The notes below the pieces were generated by a model, which was given only the letters and a program-made list of their open reading frames with translations, had not been told where the DNA came from and made no database searches. The translations under genes and the position numbers were made by a program. A DNA stretch of 64,000 nucleotides from Verrucomicrobiota bacterium (GTDB lineage: Bacteria; Verrucomicrobiota; Verrucomicrobiia; Opitutales; Opitutaceae), in contig JAPLTN010000107.1 of assembly GCA_026398135.1 (NCBI GenBank), forward strand, positions 1-64,000. Reading direction: 5' to 3'. The first letter of the stretch is position 1, and each line of letters starts with the position of its first letter. This document shows positions 35,307 through 44,140 of the stretch, piece by piece.

Positions 35307-36707
35307 GTGAACCGCCCCTCGCTCAAAATTGTTCTGATCTCGCCGAAGGGGCCGCTTTACCGGCATCGCGGCGGGATTTGGAAAAAGTCCCTGCGTTACC
35401 AGCCGCTCACGTTGACCACACTGGCGGCGCTGATTCCGGCGGATTTACCGCACACGGTGGAGCTGATCGACGAGGGCATCGCCGATGTGCCGATGGATTT
35501 GGAGGCTGACTTGGTCGGGCTGACGGTAATCACAGGCACGGCGAAGCGGGCTTATATGCTGGCGGATCATTTTCGGTCGCGCGGCATCACGGTGGTGCTG
35601 GGCGGGCCGCATGTGACGCTTATTCCGGACGACGCGCAGCCGCATGCGGATGCGGTGGCATGCGGTTACTCGGAGGATACTTGGCCGCAGTTGTTGCAAG
35701 ACTTCGCGGCGGGCGAATTGAAGACGCGCTACACGCAGGCGCCGGGGCTGGAGATAGGCGGGCGGCCGTTTCCAAAGCGCGAGCTGCTGCCGAGTCGAAA
35801 TTACCTCACGAACAACGTGTTCGAGGCGACTCGCGGGTGCGTGCATGCGTGCGACTTTTGCGTGGTGCCGACGGCGTGGGGGCGGAAGCCGTTTCAGAAG
35901 CCGGTGGCGGAGGTGCTGGCCGACATCCGGCAGCACGGGGCGCGGAAGCTGATTTTCATCGATCTAAACCTGATCGCACATCGCGGCTACGCGAAGGAGC
36001 TGTTTACGGCGCTGATCCCGCTGCGGCTGCAATGGTATGGGTTGGCGACGGTGCTGCTGGCAGACGATCCGGAGCTGCTGGAGTTGGCCGGCCGCAGTGG
36101 GTGCAAGGGCTTGCTGATGGGGATGGAGTCGATCTCGCCGGCCAATCTGAAGGCGAATCACAAGGGCTTTAATTCGCCCGAGCACTATGCGCGCGTGGTT
36201 GCGCGACTGCACGCGCACGGCATCGCGTTACAGGGGTGTTTCGTGTTCGGGCTGGATGAGGACCGACCGGATGTGTTTTTGAAGACGGCGGAGTTCGCGG
36301 TGCAGGCGAAGATCGACCTGCCGCGCTTCGCGGTGGTAACGCCGTTTCCGAACACGCCGCTTTACCTGAGGTTGGAGGCGGAGGGGCGAATTTTGACCAA
36401 GGATTGGGAACTCTACGACGCGCAGCACGTGGTGTTTCAGCCGAAGCACATGAGCGTGCGCGAGCTTCAGGAAGGCATCGAAACGGCCTGGAAACACGCC
36501 TACTCGTGGGACTCAATCTGGCGGCGCTTGCGGCACTCGCCCGCGCCGTGGCCGGTGCGCATCGGGACAAATCTTGGCTATCGGTTTTACGCGAATAACC
36601 TGAGCCGGTTCTATAACTGCGACTGGATCATCGGGAGAGTGCCGCGCAACGCGCCGTTTGTGCAGCCGGTATCGGCGGCGGGGGAAGTTCGGGAGGATGT
36701 GGCGTAA
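35307..36707 (+). CDS. B12-binding-domain radical SAM protein 1
   Basis: A 466-residue protein. Residues ~8-140 look like a cobalamin-binding Rossmann domain (KIVLISPKG..., [38 protein letters not shown]). Residues ~165-400 are a radical SAM barrel with [13 protein letters not shown] (CxxxCxxC cluster motif), then [16 protein letters not shown] and [18 protein letters not shown] helical C-terminal extension follows. Such class B enzymes methylate or rearrange unreactive carbons (hopanoid and fosfomycin methylases, GDGT ring synthases are known relatives). Substrate unknown. First gene of a tightly coupled six-gene operon; the last base of its stop is shared with the next ATG. Confidence 0.88.
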   Translation: MNRPSLKIVLISPKGPLYRHRGGIWKKSLRYQPLTLTTLAALIPADLPHTVELIDEGIADVPMDLEADLVGLTVITGTAKRAYMLADHFRSRGITVVLGGPHVTLIPDDAQPHADAVACGYSEDTWPQLLQDFAAGELKTRYTQAPGLEIGGRPFPKRELLPSRNYLTNNVFEATRGCVHACDFCVVPTAWGRKPFQKPVAEVLADIRQHGARKLIFIDLNLIAHRGYAKELFTALIPLRLQWYGLATVLLADDPELLELAGRSGCKGLLMGMESISPANLKANHKGFNSPEHYARVVARLHAHGIALQGCFVFGLDEDRPDVFLKTAEFAVQAKIDLPRFAVVTPFPNTPLYLRLEAEGRILTKDWELYDAQHVVFQPKHMSVRELQEGIETAWKHAYSWDSIWRRLRHSPAPWPVRIGTNLGYRFYANNLSRFYNCDWIIGRVPRNAPFVQPVSAAGEVREDVA

Positions 36708-38065
36708 TGCGTGTCACCTTAATTCATCCCTGCATCGGTCGCCATGCAGGGGACCGGAGCTACATTCGGACCTGGCAAATGGAGCCCTTGCCGGCCGCGA
36801 CCTTGGCGGGGCTGACGCCGAAGGACGTGGATCTGCGGTTTTACGATGATCGCATGGAGGTGATTCCATTCGATGAGGCGACGGATCTGGTCGCGATCAG
36901 CGTGGAGACGTACACGGCGAAGCGCGCCTATCAGATCGCGAGCGAGTATCGGCGGCGCGGTGTGCCGGTGGTGATGGGTGGGTTTCACGCCAGCCTGTGT
37001 CCGGACGAGGTGGCGCTTTACGCCGAGGCGGTGGTGGTGGGCGAGGCGGAGGCGCTCTGGCCGCTGGTCTTGGACGACGCGCGGTATGGGACGCTGAAGA
37101 AGTTTTATCGCGCGGAAGGACGCACGGCGCTCGGGGGACTGCGTCCGGATCGGTCGATCTTTCGCGGGAAGCGTTACCTGAAAGTTGGCTTGGTGGAGGC
37201 GGGGCGGGGGTGCCACTTCAAGTGCGAGTTTTGCGCGGTGCAGACGGTGTTTAGCTCCACCCAGACGCGGCGGCCGGCGGACGATATTTTGGCGGAGCTG
37301 CGACTGATTAAGAATGAGCGGAAGCTGATCTTTTTCGTGGACGATAACATCACGTCGAATCTGGCGCAGGCGAAGGAGTTTTTTCGTGCGTTGATCCCGC
37401 TGAAAATCCGTTGGGTGAGCCAGTCGAGTATCAATGCGGCGCACGACGACGAGTTTCTCGACCTGCTGGTGCGCAGCGGATGCATGGGCGTGCTGATCGG
37501 CTTCGAGAGCCTGAACCCGGCGAACCTCGCGGCGATGAACAAGACCTTTAACACGGCGCGCGGCGGTTTCGAGACGGCGCTGGCGAACCTGCGGCGGCAC
37601 CGTATCCGCGTTTATGGCACGTTTGTGTTCGGCTACGACGGCGACACGCCGGAGAGTTTTGGGCTGACGGTGGAGTTCGCGCAGCGGCACGGTTTCTACA
37701 TTGCGGCGTTTAATCACCTGACGCCGTTCCCCGGCACGCCGCTCTATACGCGGCTGAAGGCGGAGGGGCGGCTGCTATATGAGGCGTGGTGGCTGGACGA
37801 GCGCTACGGGTATAACCGGATTCCGTTTCAACCGAAGGGCATGTCGCCGGAGGCGCTGCGGGAATCGTGTCTGGCGGCGCGGCGGGCGTTTTATTCGTGG
37901 CCGAGTATTTTGAAACGCGGGTTCGATCCTGTGAACCGGGCGGACGGCTTTATGTGGCGGAATTTTTATCTGATCAACGCGCTGCATCGGAACGACGTGG
38001 CGCTGCGTGATCATTATCCATTGGGGGACGAAGCATGGCAGGGGCCGCTGTTGCCGGCGAATTGA
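36707..38065 (+). CDS. B12-binding-domain radical SAM protein 2
   Basis: A 452-residue protein, about as long as its upstream neighbour and similar in plan: cobalamin-type domain (LVAISVETYTAKRAYQIASEYRRRG, VVMGGFHASLCPDE), then EAGRGCHFKCEFC (cluster Cys), FFVDDNITSNLAQAKEFFRAL, GFESLNPANLAAMNKTF, FVFGYDGDTPESF. Together with gene 1 it probably makes two sequential or one heteromeric modification of the same scaffold. TAATG overlap at the start, and the next gene starts 31 bp inside its 3' end. Confidence 0.88.
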   Translation: MRVTLIHPCIGRHAGDRSYIRTWQMEPLPAATLAGLTPKDVDLRFYDDRMEVIPFDEATDLVAISVETYTAKRAYQIASEYRRRGVPVVMGGFHASLCPDEVALYAEAVVVGEAEALWPLVLDDARYGTLKKFYRAEGRTALGGLRPDRSIFRGKRYLKVGLVEAGRGCHFKCEFCAVQTVFSSTQTRRPADDILAELRLIKNERKLIFFVDDNITSNLAQAKEFFRALIPLKIRWVSQSSINAAHDDEFLDLLVRSGCMGVLIGFESLNPANLAAMNKTFNTARGGFETALANLRRHRIRVYGTFVFGYDGDTPESFGLTVEFAQRHGFYIAAFNHLTPFPGTPLYTRLKAEGRLLYEAWWLDERYGYNRIPFQPKGMSPEALRESCLAARRAFYSWPSILKRGFDPVNRADGFMWRNFYLINALHRNDVALRDHYPLGDEAWQGPLLPAN

Positions 38066-39189
38066 GCGGGCGGGCGAAGGTTGCAGGCGCGGAGTTCGCG
38101 GTCGCGACGCGGGCGGACGAGGCGGAGTTGCGGGCGCTGTTGCGCGCGACGCCGACGCGGGGCGGGCCGGTGAGCCTCGGGTTCCAGCGGGAGCCGGATT
38201 ATTTCGCGGGCGAAGGGGTGGCGGGCGCGACGGACACGACGATCGTGGCGCGGCGGGAAGAACGCGTTGTGTGCATGGGGAGGTGTTCGCGGCGCGCGGT
38301 GTATGTAGGCGGGGAGAGGCGTGAGGCGGGATATTTGAGTGAATTGCGGTTGGCACCGGGCACGCGGGGCGGGCTGGCGGTGTTGCGGGCGGGATATGCG
38401 TTTTTCGCCCGAGATGAGGCGACGCGGGCGGATGGGGTGGCGGATTTTTATTTTACCAGCGTGGCGGCGGATAATGCGCGGGCGCGGGCGGTTTTGGAAG
38501 GCGGACGAAAGATCGGGCTGCCGGAGTATGCGGCGCTGGCGGAGTTGGCGACGGTGGCGTGGCCGGTGCGTAGAGCGGCGCGCCAAAGTGCGGGGGTGAT
38601 GGAGGCGGGGGTGACGACGGACGAGTTGATGGCGTTTCTGGATACGGAGGCTAGGAGGTATGCGTTGACGATGCCGTGGGGAGCGGAGACGTGGGCGGCG
38701 TTGCGGCAACACGGTCTGGGTGAGGAGGATTTTTGCGTGGTGCGGCGGGCGGGGCGGATCGTGGCGGCGGGTGGCGTGTGGGATCAGGCGGCGTGGCGGC
38801 AGACGGTGGTGGCGGGATACGCGGGCGCGTTGCGCTGTGGGCGTGGGCTGGTGAACGCGGCGGCTTGGTTGGCGGGGCGACCGGGCCTGCCGGAGGCCGG
38901 TGAGCGATTGCGGCAGGCCTGTGTGCATCCGCTCGCGGTGGCGGCGGATGCGACTGAGTCGGAGGTGGAGGAGCTGCGAGTGAAGATGGAGTGGGTAGCG
39001 GCCGAGCGGGGAGTGGAGTGGTTGGTGGCCAGCGTGGCGGCGGAAGACGGGTTGCGCGCGATCTTGAAGCGTCGAGTGGGGGCGCGGGAGTATGCGACGC
39101 GGCTGTATGCGGTGCGACTGCCTGGAGCGGGCGGAGCCACTTTGGATTTGCGCGGGCAGGCGGTGCGGCCGGAGGCGGGGCTGTTATGA
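38035..39189 (+). CDS. Tandem GNAT-like acyltransferase
   Basis: A 384-residue protein. The N-terminal half (15-165) has the GNAT acetyl-CoA loop LSELRLAPGTRGGLAVLRAG (V/L-x-P-x-x-R-x-x-G type). The C-terminal half (~200-370) repeats the fold more weakly (FCVVRRAGRIVAAGGVWD, VEELRVKMEWVAAERGVEWLV). Double-GNAT proteins often have one active and one degenerate site. In this operon it may N- or O-acylate the product. The start could be downstream of Met1, since the first ~18 residues have no clear fold. Confidence 0.7.
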   Translation: MAGAAVAGELSGRAKVAGAEFAVATRADEAELRALLRATPTRGGPVSLGFQREPDYFAGEGVAGATDTTIVARREERVVCMGRCSRRAVYVGGERREAGYLSELRLAPGTRGGLAVLRAGYAFFARDEATRADGVADFYFTSVAADNARARAVLEGGRKIGLPEYAALAELATVAWPVRRAARQSAGVMEAGVTTDELMAFLDTEARRYALTMPWGAETWAALRQHGLGEEDFCVVRRAGRIVAAGGVWDQAAWRQTVVAGYAGALRCGRGLVNAAAWLAGRPGLPEAGERLRQACVHPLAVAADATESEVEELRVKMEWVAAERGVEWLVASVAAEDGLRAILKRRVGAREYATRLYAVRLPGAGGATLDLRGQAVRPEAGLL

Positions 39190-39911
39190 GCGCGGTGATC
39201 TCAATGGCGACGCGGGAGACGAGGCGGGATGATCTTTCGGTGACGGAGCGGGCTGAGATGCGCGGACTGCTGGACACCTATTTCGAGGGCGTGACGGAGG
39301 CGCAGTTTGCGCGTGATTTGGACGAGAAGGACTGGGTGCTGCGGGTTTTCGCGGAGGGGCGGCTGGTGGGGTTTTCGACGCTGGCGATTGAGGTGGTGAT
39401 ACTGAGCGACGGGCGGGAGGTGAACGTGGTGTATTCAGGCGATACGATCATGGCACCGGAGGCGTGGGGATCGCCGGTGTTGGCGCGCGGTTGGATACGG
39501 CTGGTGCGGCGGGCGTGCGCTGAGCGGGGCGAGCGACCGGGGTATTGGCTGCTCTTGTCGTCGGGGTTTCGGACCTATCGGTTTTTGCCGGTGTTCTGGC
39601 GGGATTTCTGGCCAAGGGCGGGTGCGGCGATTTCGGAGGCGGGGCGGGCGCTGCGGGATGAGTTGGCGGGGCGGCGCTTTGGTGCGGCGTATGATGCGGC
39701 GGCGGGCGTGGTGCGTTTCGCGGTGCCGCAGCGGCTGCGGGAGCGGTTGGCGGAGGTGCCGACGGGGCGGGATCGGGATGCGCAGGTGGCGTTTTTTCTG
39801 ACAGCGAATCCGGGGTATAGCGCGGGCGACGAGTTGGTGTGTTTGACGGAGTTGAGCGACGATAACCTGACGGCGGCGGGGCGGCGGGTGGTGAGGGAGG
39901 CGGGCGCATGA
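39186..39911 (+). CDS. GNAT-like protein, unknown substrate
   Basis: A protein of 241 residues from ATG 39186 (ATGA overlap with the previous stop). Predicted alternating strands and helices fit a GNAT-like fold: FARDLDEKDWVLRVFAEGRLVGFSTLAIEVV, VNVVYSGDTIMAPEAWGS, ARGWIRLVRRACAERG, then YWLLLSSGFRTYRFLPVFW. The canonical R-x-x-G-x-G/A loop is not obvious, so acyl-CoA binding is uncertain. It may be the acceptor-side partner of the upstream protein or of the GH3 enzyme downstream. Low certainty on function; the gene is real by overlap and codon use. Confidence 0.6.
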   Translation: MSAVISMATRETRRDDLSVTERAEMRGLLDTYFEGVTEAQFARDLDEKDWVLRVFAEGRLVGFSTLAIEVVILSDGREVNVVYSGDTIMAPEAWGSPVLARGWIRLVRRACAERGERPGYWLLLSSGFRTYRFLPVFWRDFWPRAGAAISEAGRALRDELAGRRFGAAYDAAAGVVRFAVPQRLRERLAEVPTGRDRDAQVAFFLTANPGYSAGDELVCLTELSDDNLTAAGRRVVREAGA

Positions 39912-41422
39912 GCGCGGGGGCGTGGCTGGCGAATGTGGCTTGGGCGGCGGGAAATCGTGGCGCGGCGCGGCGGTTTACGGAGGCGTTGCGCGAGCCGGCG
40001 GCGGCGCAGGCGGCGTGGCTGCGGGCGCGGTTGGCGCGAGATGCGGAGTCGGCGTTTGGGCGCGAGCATAGGTTTGGCTCGATGGCCGGGTATGCAGAGT
40101 TTGCTCGGCGGGTGCCGCTGCGCGGCTGGGAGGAGTTTGCGCCGTGGGTGGAGCGGGTGCGGCGAGGCGATTCTGGGGTGCTCGGAGTGGAGCGCGTCAC
40201 TCATCTGGCGCCGACGAGCGGTTCGAGCGGGGCGCGGAAACTGATTCCGTTTACGGCGGGCTTGCAGACGGGGTTTGCGGAGGCGGTGGGAGCGTGGATG
40301 ACGGATTTGGTTCGGCAGCGGCCGGGACTTCTGGGCGGGCCGGCATATTGGTCGGTGTCGCCGGTGGCGGAGGGCGACGAGGAAGCATCGGGCGCGGTGC
40401 GGGTGGGCTATGCGGACGACGCGGAGTATCTGGGCGGGGTGCGGGCGTGGCTGGTGCGGCGGGCGTTGGCGGTGCCTTCGGAGGTGAGACACGAGCGGGC
40501 AATGGATGAGTTTTGGCGGAAGACACTGGTCGGCGTGCTGGGGCGGCGCGATTTGCGGCTGATCTCGGTGTGGCATCCGTCGTTTCTTGAATTGTTGCTG
40601 GAGACGGCGGAGCGACGGTGGGGCGAGGTTTGTGAGGGGATTTTGGATGCGCGGCGGGCGGCGGAGTTGCGCGCGCTGGGGCCGAGGGCGTGGGCGCGGT
40701 GGTGGCCGGACTTGCAGGTGGTGAGCTGTTGGGGCGAGCAGGCGGCGGAGCCGGGCTGGCGGGAGTTACAGAGGAAGTTTCCCGGCGTGCGGGTGCAGGC
40801 GAAGGGTTTGCTGGCAACGGAGGCGGCGGTGACGATTCCCTTGCGCGGGCAGTATCCGTTGGCGGTGACGTCGCATTTTTTCGAGTTCATCGACGAGACC
40901 GGAGGCGTGCGCTTGGCGCATGAACTGGAGCGCGGGCGGAGTTATGAAGTGGTGGTGACGAATGGCGGCGGCTTATGGCGTTACCGGCTCTGCGACGTGG
41001 TGGAGTGCACGGGGCGGATGGCGGCGACGCCGACGCTGCGGTTTCTCGGGCGGGCGGGGAACGTGAGCGATCTGCGTGGGGAGAAGCTGAGCGAGGCCTT
41101 CGTGGCGGAGGTGTTGCGCGGTCTGTGGCCGGACGGGTCTCGGCCGGAGTGGGCGGTGTTGCGGGCGTGCGAGGAGCGGCCGGGCTACGAGCTGGAAATC
41201 GCGGGGGTCGGCGGCGACGAGGCGATTTTGGCGGAGCGACTGGAAACGGCGCTGGCAGCGAATCCGCACTATGCGTGGGCGCGGAAGCTGGGGCAGCTTG
41301 AGTCGGTTCGTGTGGTGGCGATGCGGGTAGACGTGGCGCGGGAGAGGTTGCGCTCGCACGAGGGAAGAATCGGCGATGTGAAGCCGGTGCTGTTGGTGGG
41401 CCGAAAGCGAGTCGGGCGATGA
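39908..41422 (+). CDS. GH3-family acyl-adenylating (acid-amido synthetase) enzyme
   Basis: A 504-residue protein of the plant GH3 (auxin-responsive promoter) family, which also occurs in bacteria. ATP/AMP motif I LAPTSGSSGARKLIPF, motif II around VVSCWGEQAAEPGW, motif III TNGGGLWRYRLCDVVECTG, and a C-terminal mobile domain (GEKLSEAFVAEVLRG). GH3 proteins activate a carboxylic acid as acyl-AMP and transfer it to an amine. In this operon it should couple an acid scaffold to an amino compound. ATGA overlaps on both sides. Confidence 0.85.
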   Translation: MSAGAWLANVAWAAGNRGAARRFTEALREPAAAQAAWLRARLARDAESAFGREHRFGSMAGYAEFARRVPLRGWEEFAPWVERVRRGDSGVLGVERVTHLAPTSGSSGARKLIPFTAGLQTGFAEAVGAWMTDLVRQRPGLLGGPAYWSVSPVAEGDEEASGAVRVGYADDAEYLGGVRAWLVRRALAVPSEVRHERAMDEFWRKTLVGVLGRRDLRLISVWHPSFLELLLETAERRWGEVCEGILDARRAAELRALGPRAWARWWPDLQVVSCWGEQAAEPGWRELQRKFPGVRVQAKGLLATEAAVTIPLRGQYPLAVTSHFFEFIDETGGVRLAHELERGRSYEVVVTNGGGLWRYRLCDVVECTGRMAATPTLRFLGRAGNVSDLRGEKLSEAFVAEVLRGLWPDGSRPEWAVLRACEERPGYELEIAGVGGDEAILAERLETALAANPHYAWARKLGQLESVRVVAMRVDVARERLRSHEGRIGDVKPVLLVGRKRVGR

Positions 41423-42198
41423 TAGGCGGAGCGCAGTCGTGGGCGGGGCCGGTCTTGGTGGGCTTGGGTGGAGCGGGGTTGGTCCTGGGTGCGCTGGTGC
41501 ACGGGGTGGCCCTAAAACCGATCTTGTGGACGTCGCGAGGTGGAGTGGATTCGGATAGGCCTTCGGTCTGGGAAAGGCTTTCGGTGCATCTGTTTGCGGG
41601 GGGCGCGTGGTCGCTGTTTTTCGGGTGCTTCGTGTGGCGCGGGCCAGCGAAGGCAGGCTGGGACGTGCGGCTGCCGGGTGAGGCGGCGTGGCCGGTGTGG
41701 GCGGGCGCGGAGTGGGTGTATGTATGCGGTTATCTCACGCCCTTGGTGATCGCGTGGGTGGCGCCCACGCGCGGGGCGCTGCGGCGGTATTGTGCGCGGT
41801 TGGCGGTGCTGTCGGTCGTGAGCGGGCTGTGCTTTTGGCTGTTGCCGGTGGTGTCGCCGGCGCGGGCGTTCGAGCCGGGGGTTGGCGGCTGGGCGGGGCG
41901 TTTGCTGGCGATGGAGCTGGGGCGGGCGGACTTTGGCGCGGTGTCGCTGCCGTCGTTCCACGTGTTTTGGGCGCTGCTGATCGCGAGCGTGGTGGCGGAG
42001 CGGGGCGGACGGTGGGCGCGAGTGGCCTGGATCTGGCCGGTGGCGATGTCGGCCGCGTGCGTGTTCAATGGCGCCCACGCGGTGGCGGACGTGGCGGCGT
42101 CTTGGGTGGTGTGGCCGCTGGTCGACTGGGCGGTGTGCTCCTTCCCCCCCCACTCGAGAGCCGTAGGACTGCTTACGGTGCCCGACCCTAGGATCTGA
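41419..42198 (+). CDS. PAP2-like (type 2 phosphatidic acid phosphatase) membrane protein
   Basis: A 259-residue protein with about six hydrophobic segments. The PAP2 residues are partly visible: SLPSFHVFWALL (PS-x-H) and GAHAVADVAASW (H-x-x-x-D). The first K-x-x-x-x-x-x-R-P motif is not clear. The group includes lipid phosphatases and Aur1-type phosphoinositol transferases, so it may act on a lipid head group at the membrane. The last ~15 residues follow a run of eight C (42144-42151) and look unlike the rest. The C-terminus may have been altered by the adjacent insertion. Last gene of the operon (ATGA overlap). Confidence 0.65.
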   Translation: MIGGAQSWAGPVLVGLGGAGLVLGALVHGVALKPILWTSRGGVDSDRPSVWERLSVHLFAGGAWSLFFGCFVWRGPAKAGWDVRLPGEAAWPVWAGAEWVYVCGYLTPLVIAWVAPTRGALRRYCARLAVLSVVSGLCFWLLPVVSPARAFEPGVGGWAGRLLAMELGRADFGAVSLPSFHVFWALLIASVVAERGGRWARVAWIWPVAMSAACVFNGAHAVADVAASWVVWPLVDWAVCSFPPHSRAVGLLTVPDPRI

Positions 42199-42282
42199 CC
42201 GATATGCATCTTCTCACAGAGAATCGAACAGAGGTTCGGATTGCCAATTTACGGCTGCACCCTGTGCGCTTGTGGTAGCCGG

Positions 42283-43356
42283 CTAGGTTTTGCAAGTGGC
42301 TGATTGCGTGGTGCATTTCGAGGGACAAAGGTTCATCTCGGGGAAAAGGGGACAGCCAGAAAGGCAATGGCCTGGTGTCGTGCAGTCCGCGCAGCCCTTA
42401 GCGGCATGCTTTGTCCGAATGCCCTGAAAACTGGGATGATTCTGCCAGATTTCCCGAAGCGAACTACCTTTCAATGGAATGCCCTTGTAGCCAGCCTCCA
42501 CCATGAACGAGCAGGGATAAACCTCCATTTTTTCGGAGACGAACAAGGAAAAGCGGCCAGCGTCACAGCCTTCCAATGAAACATCCGACGCGCTGCCCAG
42601 TCGGACAAGTCCGGTGATAGTGCACGTATCGAACCCAATGCGGAATGATTGCTTTCCCGCTGTCGCAAGCCGGAAGAACTCCGCCACCCGCGGGCTGCGG
42701 TTAAGTAGTAATTTCGGATCGCTGAAGCGGCCGACGGGTTTGTAGTTGAGGAAGACGATCGCGTTCGCGCGCTTGAGGAAGGGTGGCGGATTGTGCAACC
42801 ATTCGATCGCAGTTTCGACCGACCGGCTGGTCAGTATGAAATGGAGATTGGTCGACACACCTGCGGCCCTCAGCCGGTCCACCGCTTCGGCCGTCTCCTC
42901 GTAGGGGGCGTAGGCACTGACGGCTACAGCGCCGCAGTGTTTCGCTGTTGTCGCGAGGACTTGGTCGGTCAATCCACGCCCGTTCGTCGTGTAGTTAGGC
43001 ACAATCCCGAAATCTTCGCGTGTCAGTCGGAGAATTTCCGGGAAATCAGGGTGCTGGTTAGGATTACCGCCGCCGAGGGCGACTTGGAATACGTGCATGT
43101 CGCGCGCCTGCCGCATGACTTCGATGTAATCCTCGACCGAAATATGATCACCCTCCTGATCTGATTTCCGGTAGCAAAAGTGACACCCCTTGTCGCACCA
43201 ATTGGTGATAGAGACATCGAGTAGTTCTGGGCCGTGCTGCGCCCAGAATGGTTCAGGGGCGCCCGCGTCTTCAATTCGTGCGAAAACCCCCGAATTCGGG
43301 TTGAAGACCGCACTGTATCGGTCCTGTGGGAAGCGTTTGACGACAAAGCCGCTCAT
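42283..43356 (-). CDS. Radical SAM protein with SPASM-like Cys-rich C-terminus
   Basis: A protein of 357 residues from ATG 43356. The cluster motif is TNWCDKGCHFCYRKS (Cys54, Cys58, Cys61), followed by QVALGGGNPNQHPDF (GGE-like, here GGGNP) and NYTTNGRGL. The C-terminus has a dense Cys set: LEGCDAG, VYPCSF, KGCADC, GHCLSGCP, NLCPSKC, typical of SPASM or twitch auxiliary clusters. Proteins of this kind often modify ribosomal peptides or act in maturation. It is the last gene of a four-gene operon; its ATG overlaps the previous stop by one base. Lower GC than the genes outside the operon. Confidence 0.85.
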   Translation of the reverse strand: MSGFVVKRFPQDRYSAVFNPNSGVFARIEDAGAPEPFWAQHGPELLDVSITNWCDKGCHFCYRKSDQEGDHISVEDYIEVMRQARDMHVFQVALGGGNPNQHPDFPEILRLTREDFGIVPNYTTNGRGLTDQVLATTAKHCGAVAVSAYAPYEETAEAVDRLRAAGVSTNLHFILTSRSVETAIEWLHNPPPFLKRANAIVFLNYKPVGRFSDPKLLLNRSPRVAEFFRLATAGKQSFRIGFDTCTITGLVRLGSASDVSLEGCDAGRFSLFVSEKMEVYPCSFMVEAGYKGIPLKGSSLREIWQNHPSFQGIRTKHAAKGCADCTTPGHCLSGCPLFPEMNLCPSKCTTQSATCKT

Positions 43357-43769
43357 TACCAAGCGCACTCCAGTGCATTGAGGTAAAACTTTTCATTTTC
43401 AGCCTCGAACGAGTCGCAGCAGAAAAAGGTTTCGGTCTGGCTCGATTCGCTATCCAAGTGGCCATAATATACTTTTAGCCCCCGTTTTTTCGCGTCCTGC
43501 AATTTCTCCACCATCCGCGGTGAAATCTCCCCCCTGAACCCATCCAGCCACTCGGTGACCGGGATCGACTCGTCGATATCGCGTAGATCCACGGGGGACT
43601 CGGCACCATCGATCAGCGCCTCGTGCAGTTCCCTGAATATACCGGCGAGCGGTGATTTTGGGCTCACCCCCATCAGCTGGAAGAAGTTTTCCCTCGTGAG
43701 ATCGTCGGCGGCCAAGATCAGGAACGAGGTCGAGGAACTGTTGGAGACAAAACCAGCGCGGATTTTCAT
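43356..43769 (-). CDS. Small protein with N-terminal GFVSNSSSTSF motif
   Basis: A 137-residue protein starting MKIRAGFVSNSSSTSFLIL. I recall a recurring MKIR.GFVSNSSSSSF opening in many small uncharacterised bacterial and phage proteins, but I cannot verify it here. The rest is acidic (RELHEALIDGAESPVDLRDIDESIP) with a late Cys pair (FFCCDSFEAENEKFY) and ends LECAW. It directly precedes the radical SAM gene, with a one-base overlap, so it could be that enzyme's substrate or a partner. Its ATG overlaps the upstream stop by four bases. Function unknown. Confidence 0.75.
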   Translation of the reverse strand: MKIRAGFVSNSSSTSFLILAADDLTRENFFQLMGVSPKSPLAGIFRELHEALIDGAESPVDLRDIDESIPVTEWLDGFRGEISPRMVEKLQDAKKRGLKVYYGHLDSESSQTETFFCCDSFEAENEKFYLNALECAW

Positions 43770-44140
43770 TTGGAGAGCTTCGTTCTGAGGAGACGGCCGA
43801 GAGTTTCGGCGCCCGCATCCTCTTCGAGGTAACTAGGAACGCAGACATGGATGATGAGTTCGTAGAGCTGAAAATAGCGATCAATTTTGGGCATCACTGA
43901 GTCAGGCACGCTGGAGAAGGTGTCTGCAAATTCGGAGAATTTAGGGTATTCGATCTTGTAGTATTTCAGGTATTCCTCGCGCAGGTTTTTCGAATGGACG
44001 AAAATATCGTCGTAAAGGTTGAGCACTAGCTCCGCCGCGTAGGTGTTCTGGCGGACCCCGGCGCGACGCAAGAACTGCTCCCGTGTCGGTTGCGATTTCA
44101 GGAAGACAAGAGCGGCGTTGGAGGCGGTGGGGTAGATCAT
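43766..44140 (-). CDS. Small helical protein of the NACHT-like operon, unknown
   Basis: A 124-residue, mostly helical protein: AGVRQNTYAAELVLNLYDDIF, NLREEYLKYYKIEYPKFSEFA, PKIDRYFQLYELIIHVCVPSYLEED. No family is recognised. ATGA overlaps on both sides link it firmly to the NTPase upstream and the GFVSNSSSTSF protein downstream. It could be an adaptor or regulator of the NTPase. Confidence 0.65.
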   Translation of the reverse strand: MIYPTASNAALVFLKSQPTREQFLRRAGVRQNTYAAELVLNLYDDIFVHSKNLREEYLKYYKIEYPKFSEFADTFSSVPDSVMPKIDRYFQLYELIIHVCVPSYLEEDAGAETLGRLLRTKLSK

